Source of the DNA: Pseudomonadota bacterium
GTDB taxonomy: Bacteria; Pseudomonadota; Gammaproteobacteria; Pseudomonadales; Pseudomonadaceae
Length of the DNA stretch: 20,461 nucleotides
Direction of reading: 5' to 3'
NCBI GenBank assembly: GCA_023431055.1
Contig: JAEYXX010000181.1
Location: forward strand, 1 to 20,461
This document shows, in pieces, positions 10,165 to 18,081 of the stretch. The notes under the pieces are model-generated. The model searched no databases, was not told the origin of the DNA, and saw nothing but the letters and a program-made list of their open reading frames with translations. Every line of letters begins with the position of its first letter. Position 1 is the stretch's first letter. A program made the position numbers and the translations under genes.

Positions 10165-10189
10165 CTTTATGCAGAGTTTCACTCTAGAC

Positions 10190-10209
10190 GACGCCACCGA
10201 GGTGGCATC
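10190..10209 (-). promoter_or_regulatory. Leader hairpin
   Basis: The two halves pair over 8 bp (with one G-U pair in the minus-strand RNA) around a CUCG loop. It begins 12 nt after the stop codon of the small ORF and ends about 50 nt before the TAXI start. No T-tract follows, so it is not an obvious terminator. Confidence 0.4.
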
Positions 10210-10221
10210 GGCGGTGCGCGA

Positions 10222-10329
10222 TCAGCAGCGCAGGGTGCAACGTTGGACAAGAGCCGCGGCAGGCGCGGTGGGGAGACGGCCCATGCAAAGCAGCGAGTGC
10301 GGCATGGCGCGAGGGGCATGACAGTTCAT
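10222..10329 (-). CDS. Possible 35-residue leader peptide in the TAXI operon leader
   Basis: An ATG at 10329 opens a 35-codon frame ending in TGA, with AGAGG placed eight bases before it. The peptide begins MNCHAPRAMPHSLLCMGRLP and has four cysteines, no acidic residue and several arginines; I recognise no family. It lies downstream of the predicted sigma-54 start and upstream of the TAXI gene, so the same mRNA would carry it. Its ribosome-binding site is preceded by the same 13-nt element that precedes that of the TAXI gene. That duplication and the spacing are the main support for translation; the codon usage is not decisive. It could instead be chance coding in a structured leader. Confidence 0.35.
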   Translation of the reverse strand: MNCHAPRAMPHSLLCMGRLPTAPAAALVQRCTLRC

Positions 10330-10343
10330 GGGGCTGACCTCTT

Positions 10344-10356
10344 GTCGTTGTTATGG
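10344..10356 (-). promoter_or_regulatory. A-rich element copy 2, possible Hfq/Crc site before the small ORF
   Basis: This is identical over 13 nt to the copy at 10152-10164. On the minus strand it is followed at once by AAGAGG, giving AACAACGACAAGAGG. That differs by one base from AACAACAACAAGAGG, my recollection of a typical Hfq/Crc target layout. Confidence 0.4.
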
Positions 10357-10396
10357 TCGCCGCGTCGGCAAGAAGCTGCGCGGCTACAACGGACAT

Positions 10397-10412
10397 AGCA
10401 GATGCCGTGCCA
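10397..10412 (-). promoter_or_regulatory. Sigma-54 promoter (-24/-12) of the TAXI-TRAP operon
   Basis: The minus-strand 16-mer TGGCACGGCATCTGCT matches the consensus TGGCACG-N4-TTGCW with one mismatch (C for the first T of the -12 element) and correct spacing between the invariant GG and GC. It faces the TAXI gene. The neighbouring regulator carries the GAFTGA loop needed to activate sigma-54 polymerase. The predicted start is near 10386. Confidence 0.75.
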
Positions 10413-10466
10413 GAGGCTGAAAAGCCCGATCTAGAGAGGTTTTATCCTGAGACCAGAGGGTCACTA

Positions 10467-10480
10467 AGCGGGAAACCGCT
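10467..10480. promoter_or_regulatory. Possible activator-binding dyad upstream of the sigma-54 promoter
   Basis: AGCGG-GAAA-CCGCT is a perfect 5-bp-arm dyad about 55 nt upstream of the -24 element, within the usual range for a sigma-54 activator site. A weaker dyad (GACC-AGAG-GGTC, 10451-10462) lies beside it. Assignment to the DctD-like protein is by position only. Confidence 0.35.
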
Positions 10481-10516
10481 CACACCCGCGCAGGCATAAG
10501 CAAGAATCCGCCTATC

Positions 10517-10579
10517 CGTAGCGCGGATGCAATCCGGGGAACGCAGGGGAAACCAGCCCGGGATTGCACCCGCGCTACG
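10517..10579. repeat. Imperfect palindromic intergenic repeat
   Basis: Arms at 10517-10538 and 10557-10579 are inverted complements with one mismatch and one extra G. Their outer ends read CGTAGCGCGG and CCGCGCTACG. Elements of this appearance (GTAGC..GGATGCAATCCGGG) are frequent between genes in Pseudomonas. It lies 34 nt after the dctD-like stop and may form the 3'-end hairpin of that mRNA. Confidence 0.75.
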
Positions 10580-10613
10580 CCTGGCTTGGGCGCACCTTGG
10601 ATGCCTACGCTGC

Positions 10614-11954
<1,341 letters not shown>

Positions 11955-11982
11955 GGCACCTCCTCTTCAGAACGGCCGCAGT

Positions 11983-12147
11983 GTAGGGTGGGTTAGCGCC
12001 GCGAACCAACTATCTTCAACTCACCTCTCCAGTGCTGCGGCGCGTAACCCACCGGGCGATCTTCCCGCGAGACGCCAATGGCGGGTTACGGCGCGGCATA
12101 AATTGCGGATTCACCGGTATGCGTGAAGTGCGCCTAACCCACCCTAC
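11983..12147. repeat. Composite nested palindromic repeat between dctB- and dctD-like genes
   Basis: Outer arms GTAGGGTGGGTTAG (11983-11996) and its perfect complement (12134-12147) enclose a second inverted pair, CGTAACCC (12043-12050) with GGGTTACG (12083-12090). Related GGGTTA..TAACCC repeats are common between Pseudomonas genes. The element fills nearly all of the 214-nt gap between the kinase and its regulator and has no coding potential I can support. Confidence 0.8.
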
Positions 12148-12168
12148 GCAACCGACACTAACAGGCTG

Positions 12169-13920
12169 TTACGGCGCAGCCGGCAGCCTCATGGTGAATA
12201 CCGCACCCAGTTCACCGTTGTGCGCCTCCAGGCTACCGCCGAGATCGCGCACGATACCGTAGGACACCGCCAGGCCAAGCCCCAGACCCTGCCCCACCGG
12301 CTTGGTGGTGAAAAAGGGTTCGAACACGCGGCCGAGGGTTTCTTCGGCGATGCCGCCACCGCTGTCCTCGACGCTGAGCAGGCAGCTGTCGTCTTCACGG
12401 GCAATGCGTGCCAGCAGGATGCGCGGCTCACTATCGGCCATGGCATCGAGGGCATTGTGCAGCAGGTTGAGCATCACCTGTTCGATGCGAATGGCATCGC
12501 CAAGCACTTCGGCGTGGTCATCGATCTGCGTGCGCAGCTCCACCTGCTCGCTGCGCATGCGCGGCGCCAGCAGCTGCAGGGCCTGCTCCAGCACATCGCC
12601 TAGACACAGGCGCTCGCTGAGGCCGGCCGGGGTCTTGCGGGCGAAGGTCTTGAGGTGACCGGTCAGCGCGGCCATGCGCTGCAACAGGCCGTCGATACGC
12701 TGCAGGCCCTCGCGCACCGCCTCGGGACGACCACTGTCGAGCAGCAGACGCAGGCTGCCGAGCTGCATCTGCAAGGCGGTCAGCGGCTGGTTGATCTCGT
12801 GCGCCAGGGCCGCCGACATCTGTCCCAGCGCGGCCATCTTGGCGGCATGCACCAGGCCGTCCTGAGCCTCGCGCAGCTCGGCGGTACGCAGCGCCACCTC
12901 GCGCTCCAGGCGCTCGCGGATGCCGGCCTGCAGGCGCTGGTTCTTGCGTCGCTGGGCGAGGAACAGCAGCAGGAAGGCGAAGGTCATCCATATCCCGGCG
13001 GCAGCCAGGCGATAGCTGCGCATGCTGTCGGCGAGCCCGACCGGCTCGCTGAGCAGATGCAGGGTCCAGCCCTCTTCAGGCATGTGCAGACGTTGCCAGA
13101 GGTAGTCGCGATTGCCGTCGGGGCCATCGACGCGCGCCCAGTCAGCGTCGGCGTCGATATGCCGATGCACCTGATGCGCCAACGGCTGCAGCGCCTGCTC
13201 GGCATAGCGGCGCACCTCCACCAGCTCGGCACGTGCCTGCTCGTCGAGATGCTGCAAGGCACGGAAGCGCCATATCGGTTTGTTGCTGAGGATCACCACC
13301 TGATAGCTGTCGGCGACCAGCAGCACACCGGGCTGGCTGACCCATTCGCGCTGCAGCTCTTCCAGCTCCAGCTTGACCACCAGCACCCCGAGCAGCTCGC
13401 CGTCGTCGCCTCGCACCACATGGGAGAGGAAGTAGCCGGGAATCCCGGTGGTCACGCCCACGGCGAAGTAGCGCGCGCCGCCATCGCGCAGCGCGTTCTG
13501 GAAGTAGGGACGAAAGGCGTAGTTGTTGCCGACGAAGCTGCTCCAGTCGCGCCAGTTGCTGGCCACCAGGGTTTCACCACGGGCATCGAGCAGGTACAGC
13601 ACAGTAGAGCCGGCAGCCGCATTGAGCCGTTCCAGTCGCTGGTTCAGGGCCAGGCGCAGTTGGCGATCCTGTGGTGCGCGCAGCAGGCTACGGATGTCAC
13701 TGTCCAGCGCCAGCACCTCGGGCACCGAACTGAAGCGCTCGACCAGGGTGCGGATCGACTGGGCATAGAGCTGCAGTTGCCCGCGCGCCTCGATGCTGCG
13801 CTCGTCCCAGGCGCGCTGCTCGGCATAGCGTCCACCCAGCCACAGGCTCAGCAGCAGGCCGGCAAGAATCGCCAGAACGGTGAACAGTACGCGGTAACGA
13901 TGCTGTTGCGGCAAGGGCAT
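12169..13920 (-). CDS. dctB: Sensor histidine kinase, DctB-like
   Basis: This 583-residue membrane kinase senses an extracytoplasmic solute and phosphorylates the DctD-like regulator. It has a first membrane helix (about 10-30), a large periplasmic double-PDC (Cache) sensor with the DctB-type blocks NWRDWSSFVGNNYAFRPYF and GVTTGIPGYFLSHVV, and a second helix (about 302-321). A coiled linker leads to the phospho-acceptor H374 in ALAHEINQPLTALQ. The ATPase boxes are N (LLHNALDAM, near 490), G1 (DSGGGI), F (EPFFTTK) and G2 (GLGLGLAVSYGIV). The sensor domain supports a C4/C5-dicarboxylate-type ligand. The ATG at 13920 is the first possible start after an in-frame stop, but its Shine-Dalgarno is poor. 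It starts 40 nt after the preceding methyltransferase gene. Confidence 0.9.
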   Translation of the reverse strand: MPLPQQHRYRVLFTVLAILAGLLLSLWLGGRYAEQRAWDERSIEARGQLQLYAQSIRTLVERFSSVPEVLALDSDIRSLLRAPQDRQLRLALNQRLERLNAAAGSTVLYLLDARGETLVASNWRDWSSFVGNNYAFRPYFQNALRDGGARYFAVGVTTGIPGYFLSHVVRGDDGELLGVLVVKLELEELQREWVSQPGVLLVADSYQVVILSNKPIWRFRALQHLDEQARAELVEVRRYAEQALQPLAHQVHRHIDADADWARVDGPDGNRDYLWQRLHMPEEGWTLHLLSEPVGLADSMRSYRLAAAGIWMTFAFLLLFLAQRRKNQRLQAGIRERLEREVALRTAELREAQDGLVHAAKMAALGQMSAALAHEINQPLTALQMQLGSLRLLLDSGRPEAVREGLQRIDGLLQRMAALTGHLKTFARKTPAGLSERLCLGDVLEQALQLLAPRMRSEQVELRTQIDDHAEVLGDAIRIEQVMLNLLHNALDAMADSEPRILLARIAREDDSCLLSVEDSGGGIAEETLGRVFEPFFTTKPVGQGLGLGLAVSYGIVRDLGGSLEAHNGELGAVFTMRLPAAP

Positions 13921-13960
13921 GGGCGGCTCGCGGGATCAATACGAGCCGCATGTTACTCCA

Positions 13961-15145
13961 TCACGAATACAGGTCAGCACGGGTCCACGGCAGATCATGA
14001 CCACCGTCATCGCGCGGCTTCACCGCCAGGATCTGATGCAGGTTCATCCAGCCATGCTGGAAGCCGTACGCGCAGCCGGCCAGGTACAGGCGCCAGATAC
14101 GCAGGGACTTTTCCGGCACCCACTGCGCGGCCTTCTGCAGCTGCCGCTCCAGGCCCTGGCTCCACAGCTGCAAGGTGCGCGCGTAGTGCAGGCGCAAGCT
14201 CTCGACATCGACGATCTCCAGCCCGGCCTCGCTGATTGCCTTGCTGATGGTTACCAGGTGCGGCAGCTCACCCTGCGGGAACACGTAGCGGTCGATGAAC
14301 TCACCCGCGCCACGGCCGACCGGACGACCATCGGTGAAACGCGAGGTGATGCCATGGTTCATCACCAAACCGCCGGGCCGGACCGCGCCGAACAGATGTT
14401 CACAATACAGCGGCAGGTTGGCGTGGCCGACATGCTCGAACATGCCGACGCTGACCACCTTGTCGAAGCGGCCGTCCTGCGGCAGGTCGCGGTAGTCGAG
14501 CAGTTCCAGGGTTACCTGCCCTTCCAGGCTCTCTTCGGCCACCCGTTGCCGGCCCAACTTCAGTTGTGCCTCGCTCAGGGTGATGCCGTAGACCTCAGCG
14601 CCGAATTCCCGCGCGGCGAAACGCGCCAGGCCGCCCCAGCCACAGCCCACGTCGAGCAGCCTGTCACCCGGCTGCAGACGCAGCTTGCGGCACAGGTGGC
14701 GCAGCTTGGCCTGCTGAGCCTGGTCGAGGCTCTCCTGGCCGGTTTCGAAATAGGCGCAGGAGTAGACCATGTCGCGGTCCAGCCACAGACGGTAGAACTC
14801 GTTGGACAGGTCGTAGTGGTAGCTGATGGCCTCGGCATCGCTGCGCTTGTCGTGCGCGGCGTAAGGCTCGACAGGTGCGGATTCGTCACCGAGCAGGGCA
14901 CTGCTCAGCGCATCGCCCACTTCGATGGCCTCCTCGATGGGGCCTTCCAGATCGACCCGGCCTTCGACGTAGGCAGCGCCCAGTGCGTCCAGGCTGGGAT
15001 GGGCCAACTGGGTGACCAGGCTGGGGTCCTTGACCACCAGCGTCACCCGCGGCTTGGGCCCCAGATCGATCTGCTTGCCGTCCCACAGTTTAAGGCGCAG
15101 CGGTAGTCGTAGATCACGAAGTGCGGTGGGCAGTTGCGCGAGCAT
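13961..15145 (-). CDS. cfa: Cyclopropane-fatty-acyl-phospholipid synthase family methyltransferase
   Basis: This 394-residue SAM-dependent enzyme of the CFA/mycolic-acid-synthase family would add a methylene group across double bonds of membrane phospholipid acyl chains. Visible family features are the YHYDLSNEFYRLWLD block (from about residue 109), YSCAYF with the conserved cysteine (C130), the SAM loop LLDVGCGWGG (about 163-172), MFEHVG with its glutamate, and RYVFPQGELP. Length fits the family. The ATG at 15145 is chosen over one two codons earlier because GGAGG lies seven bases before it but only one base before the other. The preceding ABC permease gene ends 75 nt upstream, so readthrough from the cobalamin operon is possible. 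Pseudomonads can carry more than one such gene; which one this is cannot be told. Confidence 0.9.
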   Translation of the reverse strand: MLAQLPTALRDLRLPLRLKLWDGKQIDLGPKPRVTLVVKDPSLVTQLAHPSLDALGAAYVEGRVDLEGPIEEAIEVGDALSSALLGDESAPVEPYAAHDKRSDAEAISYHYDLSNEFYRLWLDRDMVYSCAYFETGQESLDQAQQAKLRHLCRKLRLQPGDRLLDVGCGWGGLARFAAREFGAEVYGITLSEAQLKLGRQRVAEESLEGQVTLELLDYRDLPQDGRFDKVVSVGMFEHVGHANLPLYCEHLFGAVRPGGLVMNHGITSRFTDGRPVGRGAGEFIDRYVFPQGELPHLVTISKAISEAGLEIVDVESLRLHYARTLQLWSQGLERQLQKAAQWVPEKSLRIWRLYLAGCAYGFQHGWMNLHQILAVKPRDDGGHDLPWTRADLYS

Positions 15146-15220
15146 GGTCATTCCTCCGGCCAGGTGAATGAAGCCTAGAGCAGATGACCTGAGCGGCGCG
15201 GCCGGGTTCGATCCGGACGA

Positions 15221-16228
15221 CTAGCGGCGCCGCAGCAGCGCGACGAAGAACACCCCGCCGATGGCGGCGGTGACGATGCCGATGGGCAGATCCTGCGGCG
15301 CTAGCCAGGTGCGCGCGGCGACATCGACCCAGACCAGGAACAGCGCCCCCAGCAGCGCCGCCACCGGCAATACGCGGCGATGCTCGGCGCCGACCAGAAA
15401 GCGCGCCACATGCGGCAGCATCAGCCCGACGAAGCCGATGGCGCCGGACAGCGACACCAGCACCCCGGTGAGCAGCGACGCCACTACGAATACCAGCAGG
15501 CGCACCCGGCGCGGCTCCAGGCCCAGGCTTACCGCACTCTGCTCACCGGCCATCAATGCGTTCAGCGCGCGGCCCAGGCCGAGCAGCACCGCCAGCGCCA
15601 GTACCAGGCACAGCGCCGGCAGCCAGAGCAGTTCCCAGCGCGCCAGGCCCAGGCCACCGAGCATCCAGAACAGCACCGAGCTGGCCGCATGCGGGTTGCC
15701 CAGGTACAGCAGCAGGTTGCTCGCCGCCATCATCACGAACGACACCGCCACCCCGGCCAGCAGCAGGCGGTCGCTCTCCAGGCGCCCGCCGCGGCTGGCG
15801 ATGGCCAGTACCAGCAGCATGCTCGCCAGGGCGCCGATGAAGGCCGCCAGCGGCAGGCTGAGCAGACCGGCGAACTCGCCCAGGTAGAGCACCACGATCA
15901 CCGCACCGAAGGCCGCACCTGAGCTGACGCCGAGCAGATGCGGATCGGCCAGCGGGTTGCGCGTCACCGCCTGCAGCACCGTGCCGACCAGCGCCAGCCC
16001 GGCGCCGACCAGCGCACCGAGCAACACCCGTGGCGCGCGCAGTTGCCAGACGATGCTGTCCTGCCCGGCACTAACCGGCACCTCGGGCGCGATGCCGAAT
16101 AGGTGCTGGCCGAGAATCGCCCACACCCGTTCGAGCGGCACCTGCGCCGCGCCGAAAGCCAGCGACAGCGAACAGGACAGCGCCAGCAGCACGACCAACC
16201 CGAGCAGCAGCAGGCGATAACGACTCAC
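15221..16228 (-). CDS. FecCD/BtuC-type ABC transporter permease
   Basis: This 335-residue inner-membrane permease of the iron-siderophore/cobalamin class has about ten hydrophobic helices. Class hallmarks are LRAPRVLLGALVGAGLALVGTVLQAVTRNPLADPHLLGVSSGAAFGA near the N-terminus and LSGAIGFVGLMLPHVARFLVG in the region that contacts the ATPase. It would form the channel that moves the ligand released by the binding protein into the cytoplasm. The start is a GTG whose GTGA overlaps the stop codon of the binding-protein gene by four bases, implying translational coupling. Placed in a riboswitch-led operon, its likeliest substrate is cobalamin or another corrinoid. Sequence alone would allow a siderophore or heme. 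Confidence 0.92.
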   Translation of the reverse strand: MSRYRLLLLGLVVLLALSCSLSLAFGAAQVPLERVWAILGQHLFGIAPEVPVSAGQDSIVWQLRAPRVLLGALVGAGLALVGTVLQAVTRNPLADPHLLGVSSGAAFGAVIVVLYLGEFAGLLSLPLAAFIGALASMLLVLAIASRGGRLESDRLLLAGVAVSFVMMAASNLLLYLGNPHAASSVLFWMLGGLGLARWELLWLPALCLVLALAVLLGLGRALNALMAGEQSAVSLGLEPRRVRLLVFVVASLLTGVLVSLSGAIGFVGLMLPHVARFLVGAEHRRVLPVAALLGALFLVWVDVAARTWLAPQDLPIGIVTAAIGGVFFVALLRRR

Positions 16229-17196
16229 TGGGCGAAGGCCTCGGGGTGCAGCGCAGCGGCCAGGGTTTCGATGGCGGCGGCGTTATCCAGGCTTGGCGTC
16301 ACCGCCAGATAGGGCAGCACCACGAAGCGTTGTTCATGGATCGCCGTGACACCCTGCAGCGCCGGGTGCTGCAAGAGAAAGTCGCGCTTCTGCGCCGCTG
16401 ATCGCTCGCCGTAGTCGACGATCAGGATGACTTCGGGATCTTCCTCGACCACCGACTCCCAGCCCACCTTGATCCAGCTGCCGGCCACGCCGTCCATCAC
16501 GTTGCGCCCACCGGCTGCCTCGATCAGCGGCTGTGGCATGCCCTGGCGCCCAGCGCTGAAAGGCAGGTCTTCGCCGCTGTCGTAGACGAACACCCGCGGT
16601 CGAGCGGGCTGCTCGCCCAGGCGCGCCTGCACTGCCGCCACCCGTGCCTGCATGCCCTGCACCAGCTTCTCGGCGCGCGCCTCGACGGCGAAGATGCGGC
16701 CAAGGTTGCGCAGGTCGGCGTAGACATCCTCGAGACTGGCGACGCGGCCGGGCAGCACATGCGCGCAGGACTCGCTCAGCTCGTACACCGGGATGTTAAA
16801 GCGCGCCAGGCTGGCCGGGGTGACCTCGCCGCCGATGCGCATGCCGTAGTTCCAGCCGGCGAAGACGAAATCGGTGCCGGCGCCGAGCAGGTTTTCCAGC
16901 GACGGGTAGCGCGCCGCCAGTTCCGGCAGGCCGTCGAGCTGCTCGCGCATGCTCGGATCGAGGGTCTTCCAGCCGCTGATGCCGGTATAGCCGGCCATGC
17001 GTTCCTTCAGGCCCAGGGCCAGGAGCATGGCGGTCATGTTGACGTCATGGCTCACGGCCCGCTGCGGTGGCTGGTCGATGGTCACCTGACGGTCGCAACT
17101 GGTCACGGTCACGGCCCAGGCGGGGCTGGCCAGCAGCAGCGCCGAGAGCACAAGCGTGGGTAGGAGCGGCTTCAGCCGCGAATGGCACGAACTCAT
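16225..17196 (-). CDS. ABC transporter periplasmic binding protein, BtuF/FepB-like
   Basis: This 323-residue protein has a 28-residue signal peptide ending SPAWA and a two-lobed class III binding fold. It begins VTSCDRQVTIDQPPQRAVSHDVNMTAMLLALGLKERMAGYTGI and includes NLLGAGTDFVFAGWNYGM and the lobe-two block PEVILIVDYGE. It would hand a corrinoid (by riboswitch context) to the adjacent permease. The ATG overlaps the ATPase stop codon by one base (TGATG), so translation is coupled. The positive charges of the signal peptide (R7, K9) are encoded by a REP-type repeat copy at 17160-17181. No lipobox is seen. BtuF is the closest functional label, but members of this class for siderophores look similar. 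Confidence 0.88.
   Translation of the reverse strand: MSSCHSRLKPLLPTLVLSALLLASPAWAVTVTSCDRQVTIDQPPQRAVSHDVNMTAMLLALGLKERMAGYTGISGWKTLDPSMREQLDGLPELAARYPSLENLLGAGTDFVFAGWNYGMRIGGEVTPASLARFNIPVYELSESCAHVLPGRVASLEDVYADLRNLGRIFAVEARAEKLVQGMQARVAAVQARLGEQPARPRVFVYDSGEDLPFSAGRQGMPQPLIEAAGGRNVMDGVAGSWIKVGWESVVEEDPEVILIVDYGERSAAQKRDFLLQHPALQGVTAIHEQRFVVLPYLAVTPSLDNAAAIETLAAALHPEAFAQ
17160..17181. repeat. REP half-element inside a coding region
   Basis: These 22 bases are identical to 9063-9084, one arm of the complete REP-like palindrome between the TAXI and TRAP genes. The copy has no inverted partner here and is read through in frame as part of the signal peptide (residues SRLKPLLP) of the B12-type binding protein. 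Confidence 0.8.
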
Positions 17197-18038
17197 CAAA
17201 CAATCCAGGTAATACGCGGATGCCCCGCCAGTGGATGGGTATCGACCAGCGCCTGCACCCCAAACACCTGCTGCAGCAGCTCGGCAGTCAGCACCTCGGC
17301 GGGCGTGCCAACGGCCACCAGGCGGCCCTGATCAATCACGCAGAGGCGGTCGCAAAAAGCCGCCGCCAGGTTCAGATCATGGAAGCTGGCCAGGGTCGCC
17401 AGGCCCAGCGATTTGATCTGCCGCAGCAGCTCGATCTGATAGCGCGGGTCGAGGTGGTTGGTCGGCTCGTCGAGGATCAGCAGTTGCGGCTGCTGTACCA
17501 AGGCGCGGGCGAGCAAGGCGCGCTGCTTCTCGCCGCCGGACAGGCGGGCGAAGTCCTGCTGCGCCCGCTCGCTCAAGCCCACTCGCGCCAGCGCCTCGCT
17601 GACCAGGCGCTGGTCCTCGGCATCGTCGCCGTCGAACAGGCCCTTGTGCGGCGTACGGCCCATGGCCGCCACTTCGTGCACGCGCAGGCCGAAGTCCTGC
17701 GGAAATTCCTGCAGCACCACCGCCACGCGCTGTGCGCTCCAGCGCGGCGGGCGCTGCCACAGCGCCTCGCCGTTCAGTTCGACGCTGCCGGCACTGGGCT
17801 TCTGGAAGCGGTAGGCACAGCGCAACAGGCTGGTCTTGCCGCTGCCGTTGGGGCCGATCAGGCCAAGCAGTTCACCATCGCCGATCTCCAGATCGATGGC
17901 CTCGAGCAAGGCACGTTGGCCATCCGGCGACCAGGCCAGGTCACGGATGCGCAGACGCGGCTCAGGCGCCGCCGTACGGCGGCTCGCGGGTGGCGGGAAC
18001 AGACTGGCAGGCCAGCCAGCGGCACTATTCACTGACAC
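17196..18038 (-). CDS. ABC transporter ATP-binding protein, FecE/BtuD-type
   Basis: This 280-residue ATPase powers the adjacent permease. Motifs, numbered from the chosen start, are Walker A GPNGSGKT (62-69), the Q-loop in VVLQEF, signature LSGGEKQRALLARAL (from about 166), Walker B LLILDEPTNHLD (186-197) and the H-switch in SFHDLN. The GTG at 18038 is chosen because GGAG lies seven bases upstream. An upstream extension to 18143 would overlap the receptor gene and read as low-complexity arginine/serine sequence. About 25 residues before the first strand (SVNSAAGWPASLFPPPASRR) are unusual for the family, so translation might begin slightly later. The gene follows the receptor by 43 nt, and its stop shares a base with the next ATG. 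Confidence 0.92.
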   Translation of the reverse strand: MSVNSAAGWPASLFPPPASRRTAAPEPRLRIRDLAWSPDGQRALLEAIDLEIGDGELLGLIGPNGSGKTSLLRCAYRFQKPSAGSVELNGEALWQRPPRWSAQRVAVVLQEFPQDFGLRVHEVAAMGRTPHKGLFDGDDAEDQRLVSEALARVGLSERAQQDFARLSGGEKQRALLARALVQQPQLLILDEPTNHLDPRYQIELLRQIKSLGLATLASFHDLNLAAAFCDRLCVIDQGRLVAVGTPAEVLTAELLQQVFGVQALVDTHPLAGHPRITWIV

Positions 18039-18081
18039 ACAAAGTCTCCACGCACGGCACGCCTGCACAGACACGCGCGCT

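Larger units (their letters stand above)
10140..10613. other. 474-nt regulatory intergenic region between dctD-like and TAXI genes
   Basis: Reading on the minus strand from the dctD end, it holds a palindromic repeat (10517-10579), a short dyad (10467-10480), a sigma-54 promoter match (10397-10412), a small ORF with a ribosome-binding site (10222-10329), a hairpin (10190-10209) and two copies of a 13-nt A-rich element. Longer frames crossing it have no start signal or family resemblance and look non-coding. Confidence 0.7.

Noticed and set aside
9006..10187. A plus-strand frame running across the REP element and opposite the TAXI gene.
   Set aside because: The SRLKPLLQ-like segment it contains is simply a translation of the REP palindrome, and the rest is antisense to the TAXI gene.
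10184..10396. A 70-codon minus-strand frame in the dctD-TAXI intergenic region.
   Set aside because: It begins at or upstream of the predicted transcription start and lacks a ribosome-binding site. The 35-codon frame in another phase has the better initiation signal.
12655..15106. Two long plus-strand frames (12655-14235 and 13919-15106) opposite the kinase and CFA genes.
   Set aside because: Both are composition-driven antisense frames with no start context or domain; the opposite strand carries complete catalytic motifs.
15195..15225. A GGTTCGATCC stretch resembling a tRNA T-arm on the plus strand near 15208-15217.
   Set aside because: No acceptor stem, D-arm or anticodon arm precedes it; the upstream sequence is the CFA gene start.
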